From Streptomyces sp. ML-6 (GTDB taxonomy: Bacteria; Actinomycetota; Actinomycetes; Streptomycetales; Streptomycetaceae), in contig NZ_JAOTIK010000003.1 of the NCBI RefSeq assembly GCF_030116705.1, positions 62,001 to 126,000 on the forward strand: a stretch of DNA of 64,000 bases, written 5' to 3'. The notes below the pieces were generated by a model. It was not told where the DNA came from and did not search any database. It was given only the letters and a program-made list of their open reading frames with translations. Positions 1-8,186 of this stretch are shown in pieces. Position 1 is the stretch's first letter. Every line of letters begins with the position of its first letter. The position numbers and the translations under genes were made by a program.

Positions 1-553
1 TGCGCATGTACTTCACCACGGACGGCACCACCGTGGTGAAGACGTTGTAGCCCTCGTCCTCCAGGTACTCCCGCACCTGCTTGATCTCGGTGACGCCGGT
101 CGGGGCCTTGCACAGGAGCACCCAGGTCGCGGGCGGCTGGCTGTCCGGCCGCAGGGGCGCGGTGTCCTGGATGAACTCCTTGGTCGGGAGTTCCTCCATG
201 CGCTCGACGTCGTTCATCGACGGCGGGAGGTTGATGACGGCCAGGTCGGCGAGGCGCAGTACAGAGGCGCCGACGCCCTTGTGGTCCTCGAGGTGGCCCA
301 CGTCCACGATGCCGATGCCGTCCTCGAACCCGGCCGGGATCATCTGCGGGACGTTCATGTGGAAGGCCGACGTGGCGGCCTGCTGGACAACGAAGGGATA
401 GGTGCCTGCGGCCTGCCAGCGGCTGAACTGCCGCGAGTCGTCTGCGTCGAAGCCGATCACCTTACGTCCGCGCTCGTGCAGGGCGTGGCTCATCCACGCG
501 GAATTCGTGGTCTTGCCCGTGCTGCGAGGGCTGACATTGGCGATGTAGAACAT
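1..553 (-). CDS. ParA-like partition ATPase, C-terminus beyond window edge
   Basis: The reading frame opens with ATG at 553 and is still open at the left edge, so only about 184 N-terminal residues are present. A P-loop of the ParA/MinD kind is visible at residues 8-16 (SPRSTGKTT), followed by GFDADDSRQ (the A' region) and GIVDVGHL (Walker B-like). ParA ATPases position plasmid DNA before division and act on the nucleoid. The P-loop lacks the first lysine of the classic KGG-x-x-K-T signature, so it may belong to a divergent subgroup. No ParB partner is in view; it would lie to the left. A weak ribosome site precedes the start. Confidence 0.78.
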   Translation of the reverse strand, partial: MFYIANVSPRSTGKTTNSAWMSHALHERGRKVIGFDADDSRQFSRWQAAGTYPFVVQQAATSAFHMNVPQMIPAGFEDGIGIVDVGHLEDHKGVGASVLRLADLAVINLPPSMNDVERMEELPTKEFIQDTAPLRPDSQPPATWVLLCKAPTGVTEIKQVREYLEDEGYNVFTTVVPSVVKYMR

Positions 554-632
554 GGCGTGAGCGTACCGACCTGGAGGTCTGCCGGAACACCTGGCGGCCA
601 GCATGTACTGGTTCGGGTGACCCCCGAAACGC

Positions 633-674
633 AAAAAGCCCCGCTTCCCGGCACGTGGCCGGGAAGCGGGGCTT
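633..674 (-). terminator. Strong hairpin terminator between the 230-aa gene and the ParA-like gene
   Basis: A perfect 17-bp stem (636-652 with 658-674, loop ACGTG) is followed on the minus strand by a short run of T. It lies 34 bases beyond the stop codon of the gene ending at 708 and would end the leftward conjugation-module transcript before the ParA-like gene. Confidence 0.8.
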
Positions 675-707
675 CATGGTGGAGCAAGGATCAGGACGTC
701 AGGGCGG

Positions 708-1400
708 TCACGCGTTCACCCCCGCGATGGCGGCCTCCAGGAGCGCCGCGGCGTCGGCCTCGTACGGGTCGGTGAACCGCTGGTGGTCGCTCACGTTGAA
801 CGGCCCGAACCTCGCGGAGACGCGGTGTCCGGGGATGAGCGTCGTCTCGCGTCCGTCCAGCGCGACGGAGAGCCGGTCGTAGTCCTGTTGGGCGTGTCGG
901 GTCTGGGTGTACGGGCCGGGGCGCAGCAGGGTGAAGCTGTCTCGGTTGTCGTCGCGTCGGCGGGCCTCGATGTAGAGGGCGTAGTGGGCGGGGTCCATGC
1001 CGATGTTGTCGGGCAGGGGCAGGCTGGCGGCGGCGTGGGTGAGCATCGTGTAGGCGGGCTGCCAGAGGCCGAGGATCTCGCTGGTTTTGCAGCGCAGCCA
1101 GCCGCGGTTGGTGTAGCCGAGCTGGCGGCCGTGGAGGTAGGCCGCGGCGTGCGGGGTGTCGGGGTGGACCAGGGCGACGGCGATCATGTCGGGGCCGTGG
1201 TCGTCGCCGGGCCGGGTGTGCGCGCGCTCCACGAACGGCCCGATCCGCACGGCGATGTCCTGGGCGCCGCCGGGCATCCAGGGCTGCGGGTGCTTGCGGG
1301 CGGCGAGCATCGCGCGGAACGCGTCGACGACGGCCTGGTCCTCGCCCCCGAGGACGGTCTCGGGCGGGGTGCCGCAGCGGCGGAAGAAGGGGAGTTTCAT
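708..1400 (-). CDS. Hypothetical 230-aa soluble protein, last gene of the leftward operon
   Basis: I do not recognise the family. Start ATG 1400 is chosen over upstream options because AGGAG lies 9 bases before it and the ATG overlaps the stop codon of the gene at 1397-1639. The protein is soluble-looking, with a globular core rich in aromatic residues (motifs YTNRGWLRC and QQDYDRLSVALDG) and no signal peptide or membrane helix. It is followed by a strong terminator. The coupled start suggests it is made in proportion to the upstream small protein. Confidence 0.68.
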   Translation of the reverse strand: MKLPFFRRCGTPPETVLGGEDQAVVDAFRAMLAARKHPQPWMPGGAQDIAVRIGPFVERAHTRPGDDHGPDMIAVALVHPDTPHAAAYLHGRQLGYTNRGWLRCKTSEILGLWQPAYTMLTHAAASLPLPDNIGMDPAHYALYIEARRRDDNRDSFTLLRPGPYTQTRHAQQDYDRLSVALDGRETTLIPGHRVSARFGPFNVSDHQRFTDPYEADAAALLEAAIAGVNA

Positions 1401-1639
1401 CGGGTCTGCTCCTGGAGGGTGGGGTGCGGGGTGGGTCTCGGGGCTGGCGGCCTCACCGGCCCACTGGCCGGACGCGGTGAGCACGGGAACCTGGTCGCGT
1501 GTGTCAGGAGTTCGCGGTTGCGTCGTTGTTCTGCGACGGTGAGCGGCCGGGCCTTCGCTTTGCCGTGGTGCCACAGCGGTGAGGTCGGCGGCTCCGGGTA
1601 GGCGAGGGCGTGGTCAATGTTGCGGTTGGTGCTGCTCAT
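1397..1639 (-). CDS. Hypothetical 80-aa basic protein
   Basis: Short, Arg/Pro-rich reading frame with a GGAGGG ribosome site before ATG 1639 and a TGA that overlaps the next ATG (ATGA). The N-terminal half (NRNIDHALAYPEPPTSPLW) looks like normal protein; the C-terminal half is low complexity. Support is mainly the coupling and ribosome site. No family recognised. Confidence 0.5.
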   Translation of the reverse strand: MSSTNRNIDHALAYPEPPTSPLWHHGKAKARPLTVAEQRRNRELLTHATRFPCSPRPASGPVRPPAPRPTPHPTLQEQTR

Positions 1640-1714
1640 GGGGCCCTCCGGGGAGGGGGTCAGGCGGGGCCGGGCCCGGTTCGCGCGGCTGCTTCTTCTT
1701 GCCTCGGGTGCGGG

Positions 1715-2155
1715 TTACGGCCGGAAGCCGGGCAGTTGCTGGAACACGTGCTCCAGCAGGTCCGGCGTCGGCTTCCACGGCACGACCTGCCCGCATGCGG
1801 GGACGGGCAGGGGCAGTTCCTGGACGTCGTGGAGCACCAGGTGCCAGGCGCCCGGGTGTGCCCACTGTGAGCAGGGCGGCGCTCCTTCGGGGTCCTGGTG
1901 GCAGTCGGTGATCCGGGCGATGCCGACGACCGCGCCGGTGACCAGCTCGCGGTCGCGGATCGTGCGGCCGATCAGCGGGACTTGCAGGGCGGGCTGGTCG
2001 ATGGTCTTGCTGGTGTGCAGCAGCGCCCAGCCGGTCCGCCACCGGACGGGCCGGTTCTCCACCGTCTTGGCGCCGGTGAGGATGCAGGCCGCGTACGGCT
2101 GCCGGATGCTGATGCCGCGGATCCAGTCGCCTTCGGGCAGGGGTGTGAGGCTCAT
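1715..2155 (-). CDS. ASCH-domain protein, 146 aa
   Basis: The N-terminal motif ISIRQPYAACILTGAKTVEN (residues 14-33) is the signature of the ASCH fold, a PUA-like domain that binds RNA or modified nucleosides. Some family members hydrolyse N4-acetylcytidine. Length is typical for a single ASCH domain. ATG 2155 overlaps the stop of the GGDEF gene (ATGA), so the two are translationally coupled. Its role in a plasmid transfer cluster is unknown; RNA binding or nucleoside metabolism are both possible. Confidence 0.78.
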   Translation of the reverse strand: MSLTPLPEGDWIRGISIRQPYAACILTGAKTVENRPVRWRTGWALLHTSKTIDQPALQVPLIGRTIRDRELVTGAVVGIARITDCHQDPEGAPPCSQWAHPGAWHLVLHDVQELPLPVPACGQVVPWKPTPDLLEHVFQQLPGFRP

Positions 2156-2829
2156 GCGGCCTGCCTCCACACGGCTGTGCCCGGCCTGCCAGCCCGGCGG
2201 CCGTTGACGGACGGCGTCATGGCGTGCTGCCGCGTCGCGAGGACGGCGCGGCCGGAGTGTTTTCCGTCGTACAGGGCTGCGTCGGCGGCCCGTTGCAACG
2301 GGCCCAGGTCGCGGGAGCCGACCGCGTGCGGGGTTGCGGCGCCGACCGAGGCGGCGGCGTCGACGGTGCGGCCGTCGTCCAGGACGACCGGGGTGTGCAG
2401 CATGCGGACCAGCTGCGCGAGGCGCTGCTCCAGGCGCCCTGCGGGCAGCTGGGCGACGGCGGCGAACTCGTCGCCTCCGAGGCGGCCGACGGCGCCGTGC
2501 GGGCCTGCCCATGCGGTGAGCCGGGCGGCGGTCGCGGCCAGGACGGCGTCCCCGGCCGGGTGGCCGAAGTCGTCGTTCACGGCCTTGAAGTGGTCCTGGT
2601 CGACCATGACCACGGCCACGCCGTCACCGTGCCGGGCCAGGATGCGGCGGGCGCGGGCGGTGTAGGCGTCGCGGCGCAGCAGCCCGGTCAGCGGGTCTTT
2701 GCGGGTGGCGGCGAGCTGCCTGTGCAGCGCGACCGCGTGCACGGCCCAGCCGGTCAACGGCAGGGCGGCGGTGGTCAGTAGGAGTGCGCGCTGCCCGATT
2801 CGGGCCTGCACGCGCAGGACGGAGTCCAT
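2152..2829 (-). CDS. GGDEF-domain protein (possible diguanylate cyclase), 225 aa
   Basis: An N-terminal hydrophobic helix (about residues 13-34) precedes a single GGDEF domain. The catalytic signature RLGGDEF is intact at about residues 115-121, and the DPLTGLLRRDA start of the domain is clear at about 44. No RxxD inhibitory site is visible just upstream of GGDEF. This would make cyclic di-GMP from GTP at the membrane. GGAG-type ribosome site upstream; the stop overlaps the ASCH gene start. In Streptomyces, cyclic di-GMP controls development through BldD, so a plasmid copy could affect host differentiation during transfer (inference). Confidence 0.82.
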   Translation of the reverse strand: MDSVLRVQARIGQRALLLTTAALPLTGWAVHAVALHRQLAATRKDPLTGLLRRDAYTARARRILARHGDGVAVVMVDQDHFKAVNDDFGHPAGDAVLAATAARLTAWAGPHGAVGRLGGDEFAAVAQLPAGRLEQRLAQLVRMLHTPVVLDDGRTVDAAASVGAATPHAVGSRDLGPLQRAADAALYDGKHSGRAVLATRQHAMTPSVNGRRAGRPGTAVWRQAA

Positions 2830-2932
2830 ACTGAGGATCTCCCTCTCGTCTCGTACGGGGTGGGATGGACCTGGGTCAGGCGGTTGGTTTGGACGCCTTG
2901 TCGCCTGTCCCGGGGCGGAACTGCAGCTCGGA

Positions 2933-3442
2933 TCAGTGGCGGGTGCCCTGGTGCAGGGCGTCGGGCGTGGTCGGGAGTTCGGAGACCGGGTGCCCTGCGG
3001 CGAAGCCCTCGGCGTGCAGCTGGCCGGGGGTGGGCAGCAGTTGGTGGTGCTCGCGCACGATGGTCAGCGGGACCACCCGGTCACGTCCCGCGTTCCGTGC
3101 TTCCACGGTCTCCAGCGGCAGGTCGAACAGGACCGCGATGACGGGGCGTTGCCAGTAGCGGGCGCGGGCGAGCAGCCCGGCCCTGACGTGGGCGAACACG
3201 TTGGTGCTGTCCACCAGGACCGGCAGGTTGCGGGAGAGCCGGGCGTCCAGGAGCAGGTTCTGGATCCGGGCGGCGACCGGGGTTGCGGACTGATCCGCCA
3301 TGCTGTCGGTCGCGGCCAGGCGGTACTCGTCCAGGCACACCCTCCAGCTCGCCGGGTAGCGGCTGGCGAAGGTCGACTTGCCGCAGCCCGGAGGGCCGAT
3401 CAGGGCGCAGAGGGTGCCGGTGGGGATGTGCAGCGGTTCCAT
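2933..3442 (-). CDS. P-loop kinase-like protein (polynucleotide-kinase type), 169 aa
   Basis: Walker A (GPPGCGKST) at residues 16-24, then CLDEYR (typical DxxR region of the PNK/zeta kinase group), VLVDSTN and the LPLETVEARNAGR segment typical of lid regions. These point to a nucleotide or polynucleotide kinase-like AAA_33 fold acting in the cytoplasm. Start ATG 3442 begins MEPLHIP. Lies in the leftward conjugation-module cluster, 103 bp from the GGDEF gene. Substrate unknown; DNA/RNA 5'-end phosphorylation is one possibility. Confidence 0.78.
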   Translation of the reverse strand: MEPLHIPTGTLCALIGPPGCGKSTFASRYPASWRVCLDEYRLAATDSMADQSATPVAARIQNLLLDARLSRNLPVLVDSTNVFAHVRAGLLARARYWQRPVIAVLFDLPLETVEARNAGRDRVVPLTIVREHHQLLPTPGQLHAEGFAAGHPVSELPTTPDALHQGTRH

Positions 3443-3686
3443 CAGGTATTGGGCCCTTTCGGCTGGTTGGGCGGGATGGGGTGGCGGTCGGACATCGGTC
3501 CGGGGTTCGCGGATGGCCGGGCGGTGGCTCTTGGTGGTGCGGGTCTGGCTGTCCGGTCCTCTGCACGGCCCCGGCCCCGGGAAGGGGACGGGGCGGCACA
3601 GGGAGCCGCCAGGCGGGTCGGGGCGGTGGATGTGGCTGCGGCGCGGGCGCCTGGCGGGCAGGGCGACCTGCCGTGGTGCCCCCGGG
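3443..3686. other. Gap between genes, no gene supported
   Basis: High-GC stretch with only opposite-strand shadow frames. No terminator or promoter stands out. Confidence 0.4.
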
Positions 3687-3998
3687 TCAGTCGCCCACCA
3701 TCTCGCGGTACTCCTGCGTCATGTCCCAGACGATCGGGGAGAGGAGCTGGTCGGCCCGGCGCAGGAAGACAGTGCGGGTGGTCTCGTCGGTGCTGTGGCG
3801 GGCCTCGTCGAGGTGGATCGCGGCGGTCTCCAGGTCCTCGTGCCCGTTGATGCCGGCCCTGTCGTAGTTCGAGGCGGCGGCGTCGAGCTGGCTGATGAAG
3901 GTGTCGAGGTCAGCGGCCGGGGCCTCTTCCGCGACATACGCGATGTCGTCGGCGTGGCGGCGGATGAGATCTTCGGCGGTGATCACAGTGGTGGCCAT
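3687..3998 (-). CDS. Hypothetical acidic 103-aa protein
   Basis: Good AAGGAG ribosome site 8 bases before ATG 3998. The protein is helical and acidic (DLIRRHADDIAYVAEEAP; ETAAIHLDEARHSTDE) with no Cys cluster or membrane segment. It looks like a small helical adaptor. No family recognised. It sits between the kinase-like and the Pycsar-effector-like genes in the same direction. Confidence 0.68.
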   Translation of the reverse strand: MATTVITAEDLIRRHADDIAYVAEEAPAADLDTFISQLDAAASNYDRAGINGHEDLETAAIHLDEARHSTDETTRTVFLRRADQLLSPIVWDMTQEYREMVGD

Positions 3999-4089
3999 CG
4001 GGGTTCTCCTTATGGGGTGTGGTGGGTGTGCCGGGCAGCGGTGGCTGCCACGGCGATGAGGACCAGGGCGAGCGTGTGCGGTCAGCTGC

Positions 4090-4584
4090 TCATCCGGTGA
4101 CGGCGAGGACAGCGGCGGCCAGGAGCAGGGCGAGCGCGATCAGAATCGTGTCGACTGCCCGCTCCAGCCGCTTGTACTTGGTGTAGGCGCTGGTGGAGAG
4201 GGCCTCGATGCGGGCGGGTCGGGTGTCGGCGCTCATGGAGGCCCGGATGGCGGGCGCGTCCATTTGGGCCCAGTACGGGAAGGTTCCGGGTACCGAGGTG
4301 CGGCCTCCGAGATTGGGCCGGACGACCAGGAGCAGCAGTACGGCGGCGGCGACCAGGGTGAGGGCGGCGGCACCGCCGGCGATCTGGGCGGGCCGGGGAA
4401 GGTCCTTTTCGGCGAGGCTGGCCAGGCCTGCAAGGGCCGCCCCGTCGAAGGCGAGGAGTAAAGAGCCCTTCTGGTCCGTGCGTGCGATCTCCGCCGCGAC
4501 GTCGGCACAGCCGTTGTCCAGGTTCTTGTTCATCGTGGCGGACTCGGTGCTGGCGGTGGGGTCGGTGCTGGCGGTGGTGTTCAT
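4090..4584 (-). CDS. DUF5706 / Pycsar-effector-like membrane protein, 164 aa
   Basis: Layout: a polar N-terminus, KGSLLLAFDGAALAGL (first membrane helix, about 40-55), a second helix rich in Ala/Val/Leu (about 68-90) ending VVRPNLGG, FPYWAQM, then LSTSAYTKYKRLERAVD and a last helix at the C-terminus. This is the pattern I know from DUF5706 proteins, the membrane effectors (PycTM) of Pycsar anti-phage systems. No pyrimidine cyclase partner (PycC) is adjacent, so it is an orphan in a transfer cluster. A role in entry exclusion or spread is equally possible. Start at 4584 or the inner ATG at 4533. Confidence 0.65.
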   Translation of the reverse strand: MNTTASTDPTASTESATMNKNLDNGCADVAAEIARTDQKGSLLLAFDGAALAGLASLAEKDLPRPAQIAGGAAALTLVAAAVLLLLVVRPNLGGRTSVPGTFPYWAQMDAPAIRASMSADTRPARIEALSTSAYTKYKRLERAVDTILIALALLLAAAVLAVTG

Positions 4585-4603
4585 GGGTGGTGGTCTTCTC
4601 GGT

Positions 4604-5059
4604 TCAGGCGAGCGGGTGCTTGGCCGGGGGAGTGGTGTAGGTGCCGGGGGTGGGTTCGTAGCCTTTGTCGCAGGGGTCGTAGACGCCCTGGGTGCGCAGC
4701 GGGAGGCAGAATTCGTAGCGGCGCTTACATCGCGGGCAGGTGGTTCTCGCGGCCATTGCGCGGTCCAGTGCCCATTCCTGAGCGAGTGTCGGCACTCTCT
4801 TGGGCACTGCGAGGTCGAGGCGGAGCAGGAAGCCGCGGGTGGGGTGGCGGCAGGACCAGTCCGGGCGGGTGGCGCACAGTTTGCAGCGCAGGATCGCGAC
4901 CGGGCCCTCGTTGTGCCCGGGGCTGAGGTTCCTTGCCCTTAGGTCACGCCGTGTGACCAGTCCGGCGGGCACGGCGCCGCGGTCGTATTCGGGCAGTGCC
5001 GTGGTGCTGCGCGGTACCCGGGCGGCTGTGCGGCGCCGCGTCGTGCGGGTTGGGGGCAT
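4604..5059 (-). CDS. RRQRL-type zinc-binding protein, 151 aa
   Basis: Basic N-terminus, then VTRRDLRARNLSPGHNEGP, a first Cys/His cluster (CKLCATRPDWSCRH) and a second (CPRCKRRYEFCLPL). Streptomyces integrative and conjugative elements often carry such a two-cluster protein beside traB, annotated as an RRQRL-motif zinc-binding protein; the RRDLR segment here takes the place of that motif. GGAG lies 6 bases before ATG 5059. Probably nucleic-acid binding; exact role in transfer unknown. Confidence 0.68.
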   Translation of the reverse strand: MPPTRTTRRRTAARVPRSTTALPEYDRGAVPAGLVTRRDLRARNLSPGHNEGPVAILRCKLCATRPDWSCRHPTRGFLLRLDLAVPKRVPTLAQEWALDRAMAARTTCPRCKRRYEFCLPLRTQGVYDPCDKGYEPTPGTYTTPPAKHPLA

Positions 5060-5312
5060 CACTTGCTCCAGGTGCCGGGGGTCCGGGCGGGCCGGTTCGG
5101 GTAGCGGGGTCCGGGGCGCCGGGGTCGGGGCCGGCCGGTCCGGCGGGGCGGGCGGGGGATGGGCACGAGCGGTTCCTCCAGTCGTTGGTGGGCAGTGCTC
5201 CGCGCCCGTCGGCGTCGTGCTGGTGCCGGCGGGCGCGGAGTTGTGGTGGGGGTGGGTTCGGTGGCGGGGGCCGGGGTGTTCGCCCTCTGGGCGCGGGTGA
5301 CGGTGCGTGAGG

Positions 5313-5490
5313 TTGTATGGGATGTCGGGGTTGTTGGGGGTGGGTCCTGGTGGGCGGCTGTATGGGGTCTGCCGGGCGGGATTCCGGGGGGTCTCCCTGA
5401 TCCCAGACAACCCATACATGCAGGTCAGGAACCCATACGGGGGCGGCATCCCAGACGGGGTGTCTGGGATGCCGTTGTAGGGGGTGTACG
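5313..5490. repeat. GTATGGG repeats and a 12-bp perfect inverted repeat just past the traB stop (clt candidate)
   Basis: Short units related to GTATGGG-N-TGTCTGGG recur in both orientations, for example near 5314, 5359, 5409 and 5431. At 5445-5473 there is a perfect inverted repeat (GGCATCCCAGAC, 5-base loop GGGGT, GTCTGGGATGCC). In Streptomyces plasmids the cis-acting transfer locus (clt), which holds short repeats bound by TraB, often lies close to the traB 3' end. A terminator or operator is the alternative. Confidence 0.45.
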
Positions 5491-5501
5491 GGGTGCGGTG
5501 G

Positions 5502-8024
5502 TCACCCTCGGTATCTTTCGATGGCGGTGGCGAGGGTGTCGGCGTAGTAGCCGAGGCCGGGTTTGTCGGTGCCGGGGACACGGAGCTGGCCGCCTGCCGG
5601 GCGTTCGACGTCGACCTCCCGCAGGATGCTGTTGAGGGCGATCCCGAGCTTCCGCGAGTCCTCGTAGCCGAGGGCCTGGGCGAGCGGTCCTGTGTGCATC
5701 CGGCCTCCCGCGGCGAGCACCGCCTTGTGTGCGCGCAGCAGGAGGATGGGCACGCCGTCGGCGCCGGTGGACCTGTCGTCCTCGGTGCCGGGGCCGTCGT
5801 GTTCTCTCTCCTCGGCTTCGTCCTCGGGGCCGAATTCGTCGTCCAGGCCCTCGTCGAGGTCTTCGTCCGCGTCGGCCGGAGCGGCCGGTTTCGGTGACGC
5901 AGCGTGTCCGGGAGGCGGGGTGCTCAGGTTGCGCATCGCGGCCTCGATCGGGTCGTTCCACTGCCCGCGGAGGCGGCCGGCGGTGGTGCGGATGCGGGTG
6001 ATGTTCTCGATCAGGGCGAGGAGGTCGGGGCCGTCGAGCCAGAGGGAGCGGATGCGGCGGTAGCGGTCGGCGAGCAGGATGCCCATGCCTCGGATCGCCG
6101 GATCGAGCGTGGAGGCGTCCCAGCCGGCCTTGGCCGCGCCCTGGCTCAGCGCCATGTTGGATTCGGTGGTCTCGGTGACCCGCATCGCCCATTTCCAGGT
6201 GATGTTGCCGGTGACCAGGCGGGGCAGCACACCGTCGGCGCCCTTGGTGACGACCTGGGTGGCGATGACGAGGATGATGCCGAACGAGAGACCGCGGGCT
6301 GCGAGCGAGGAGAGTGCTTCCTTGATCGCCGCGCCGTGTTTGCGGTCGCCGGTGATGGCCGCGGCCTCGTCGATGACCACCAGCTCGAGGCCGCCGAGCT
6401 CGGGGATCAGGGCGGGGTCGTCGATCTGCTCCATCCCGTACTGCTTGAGGATCGCGGCACGGCGGTCCAGGTCGGCGACCAGGGCCTCGAGCAGGGCGCG
6501 GGTGCGTTTGGCGCCCTTGGTGCCGGGTTCGTCGATGAAGGTCGCGGCCAGGTTCCTCCAGCGGTCCTGGCCGGGGGCTTTACCGTCGACGAGCCGGAGG
6601 TTCACCCGCAGGTCCAGCAGGGCACCGGCGATGATGCCGCGCAGGGCCGCGCCCTTGCCGGTGCGGGAGGCCCCGCCAAGTGCCAGGCTGGTGTCCTTCA
6701 TGACCAGATTGACCAGGGTGCCGAAGGCGTCGAAGGCGACGGGGATGCCGTGCTCCCAGACATCGACCGAGTCCATGCCGACCAGGGGGGAGGTCCGCGG
6801 CTCGGTGAACGGGTCCTCCTGGAAGGCGGCGACGGCGATGGTCTTGGCGTTTCCGCCGGCCGAGGCATGGACCGGGTCCATGAAGAACCTGGCCCGGTCC
6901 AGACCCATCTCCCCAGCGACCTGCCCAAGCTTGGGCAGGACGGTCTCCACGTTCACCCCATCGCCCTTGGGCAGAACGACGTGCGCGAGCCACCCGCCGG
7001 GCACGCGGGTGATCGAGTCGGGCCGGGCAAGGCGGACGGTGCCCTCGGTGATCGCTCCGGCGGCGAGCATCGCCTCGGTGAGCTGGTCGGTCTCCTCGCA
7101 GTCCAGCTCTGCCTCGTCGGGCCCGGCAGGGGAGGGGGTGTCGGCCGGTGTCCAGGAGGCGGTGAAGCCCGGAGCACCGGCCGGGTTGGTGAACCCCGGC
7201 CCGGCCGGGGAGGCCTGATGGGGGATGAAGGCCGCGCCGGGAGGGCTCGTGGCGGCAGATGAGGACGCGGTGACCGGGGCGGCGGGGGCGGCGTAGTCGA
7301 GCTGGGGGACCTCGGGCGGGGCCGCGCGCCAGGTGGTGAACCGTCCCTTCGCCCAGCCGACGGCCACCAGCCCGCTCAGGATGCCGCCCAGGAGTGTGGG
7401 GCCGCCGAACTGGAGCATGCCCCACCCGGCGGCCACACCGGCCGCGATGGCCTTCCAGCGGCGGCGGTTTCCCATCCGCTTGCGATGGGTGGCGAGCTCG
7501 GCGGCGGTGGGCTCGCGGTGTCCGGTGTAGGGCTGGAGCTCGACCTGCCGGACACACTCGCGCCACGCGGCGGCCTCGCTCCGAAGCTTCTCCGCGTCCT
7601 TGCCCAGACGCTGGTGGTCGCCCGGACCGGCACCGTCGGCACTGGCCTCGGCCACCTTCTCGTCGGCCGACTTCTCCAGCGCCTCGGCCTTCTCGGTCAG
7701 GCGCTGCGCCTCGCGGGCCTGGTCCTGCTGCCAGGTGGCGTACCGGTCGTTGAGGAGATCGGCGCGGACGTGGGCGTCGGTGACCAGGGTGCTGTCGCTG
7801 TTGAACCATCCGGCACGTTCCGCGCCCAGGATGCGCAGGCCCTCGCGGACGGCGGTGGCCTCGCGGAGGGCTGCCGCGCTGAGGAAGGTGGCGGTGCGGG
7901 CGGCCAGACTGGGGCGGTCGGCGGCATCGGCGGCAGCGGTGTCGGTGTCGGTGGTACTGGTGGTGGGCTCGTCGTCGACGAATTCGGCGTCGACGATGAT
8001 CCGGTCGGGCAGGCGGGATGTCAC
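5502..8024 (-). CDS. traB: TraB-type FtsK/SpoIIIE DNA translocase, 840 aa
   Basis: The hallmark protein of Streptomyces conjugation: a hexameric ATPase that moves double-stranded plasmid DNA between hyphae. A hydrophobic region at about residues 188-226 would anchor it. Walker A (GGASRTGKG, about 449-457) and Walker B (LELVVIDEAA, about 545) are intact. A Pro/Asp/Glu-rich linker then leads to a C-terminal winged-helix-like part (LLRAHKAVLAAGG onward), where TraB proteins read their DNA repeats. GTG 8024 is chosen because GGAGGAG lies just upstream; the frame continues further but without support. Longer than FtsK motor domains alone. Named by role; it could equally be called traA/traSA in other plasmids. 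Confidence 0.88.
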   Translation of the reverse strand: MTSRLPDRIIVDAEFVDDEPTTSTTDTDTAAADAADRPSLAARTATFLSAAALREATAVREGLRILGAERAGWFNSDSTLVTDAHVRADLLNDRYATWQQDQAREAQRLTEKAEALEKSADEKVAEASADGAGPGDHQRLGKDAEKLRSEAAAWRECVRQVELQPYTGHREPTAAELATHRKRMGNRRRWKAIAAGVAAGWGMLQFGGPTLLGGILSGLVAVGWAKGRFTTWRAAPPEVPQLDYAAPAAPVTASSSAATSPPGAAFIPHQASPAGPGFTNPAGAPGFTASWTPADTPSPAGPDEAELDCEETDQLTEAMLAAGAITEGTVRLARPDSITRVPGGWLAHVVLPKGDGVNVETVLPKLGQVAGEMGLDRARFFMDPVHASAGGNAKTIAVAAFQEDPFTEPRTSPLVGMDSVDVWEHGIPVAFDAFGTLVNLVMKDTSLALGGASRTGKGAALRGIIAGALLDLRVNLRLVDGKAPGQDRWRNLAATFIDEPGTKGAKRTRALLEALVADLDRRAAILKQYGMEQIDDPALIPELGGLELVVIDEAAAITGDRKHGAAIKEALSSLAARGLSFGIILVIATQVVTKGADGVLPRLVTGNITWKWAMRVTETTESNMALSQGAAKAGWDASTLDPAIRGMGILLADRYRRIRSLWLDGPDLLALIENITRIRTTAGRLRGQWNDPIEAAMRNLSTPPPGHAASPKPAAPADADEDLDEGLDDEFGPEDEAEEREHDGPGTEDDRSTGADGVPILLLRAHKAVLAAGGRMHTGPLAQALGYEDSRKLGIALNSILREVDVERPAGGQLRVPGTDKPGLGYYADTLATAIERYRG

Positions 8025-8186
8025 GGTGCTCCTCCAAGGGGCACGGGGCGGGCAGGCAGATGGCCGGGGGCCGGGCGGTGACGGCCGTCCGCACACACGG
8101 GCCGCCCCTGGCCGCCGGGGCGAAAGGGGCGGTGCGGGTGGGTGCGGGCGACCGATGGCGCCGGGACACGGCGTTCGGGGGCGGGG

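Noticed and set aside
5059-5415. A 118-aa Pro/Arg-rich frame whose TGA overlaps the zinc-protein ATG
   Set aside because: Low-complexity composition, no ribosome site, and it covers the repeat block past traB. The overlap alone is not enough.
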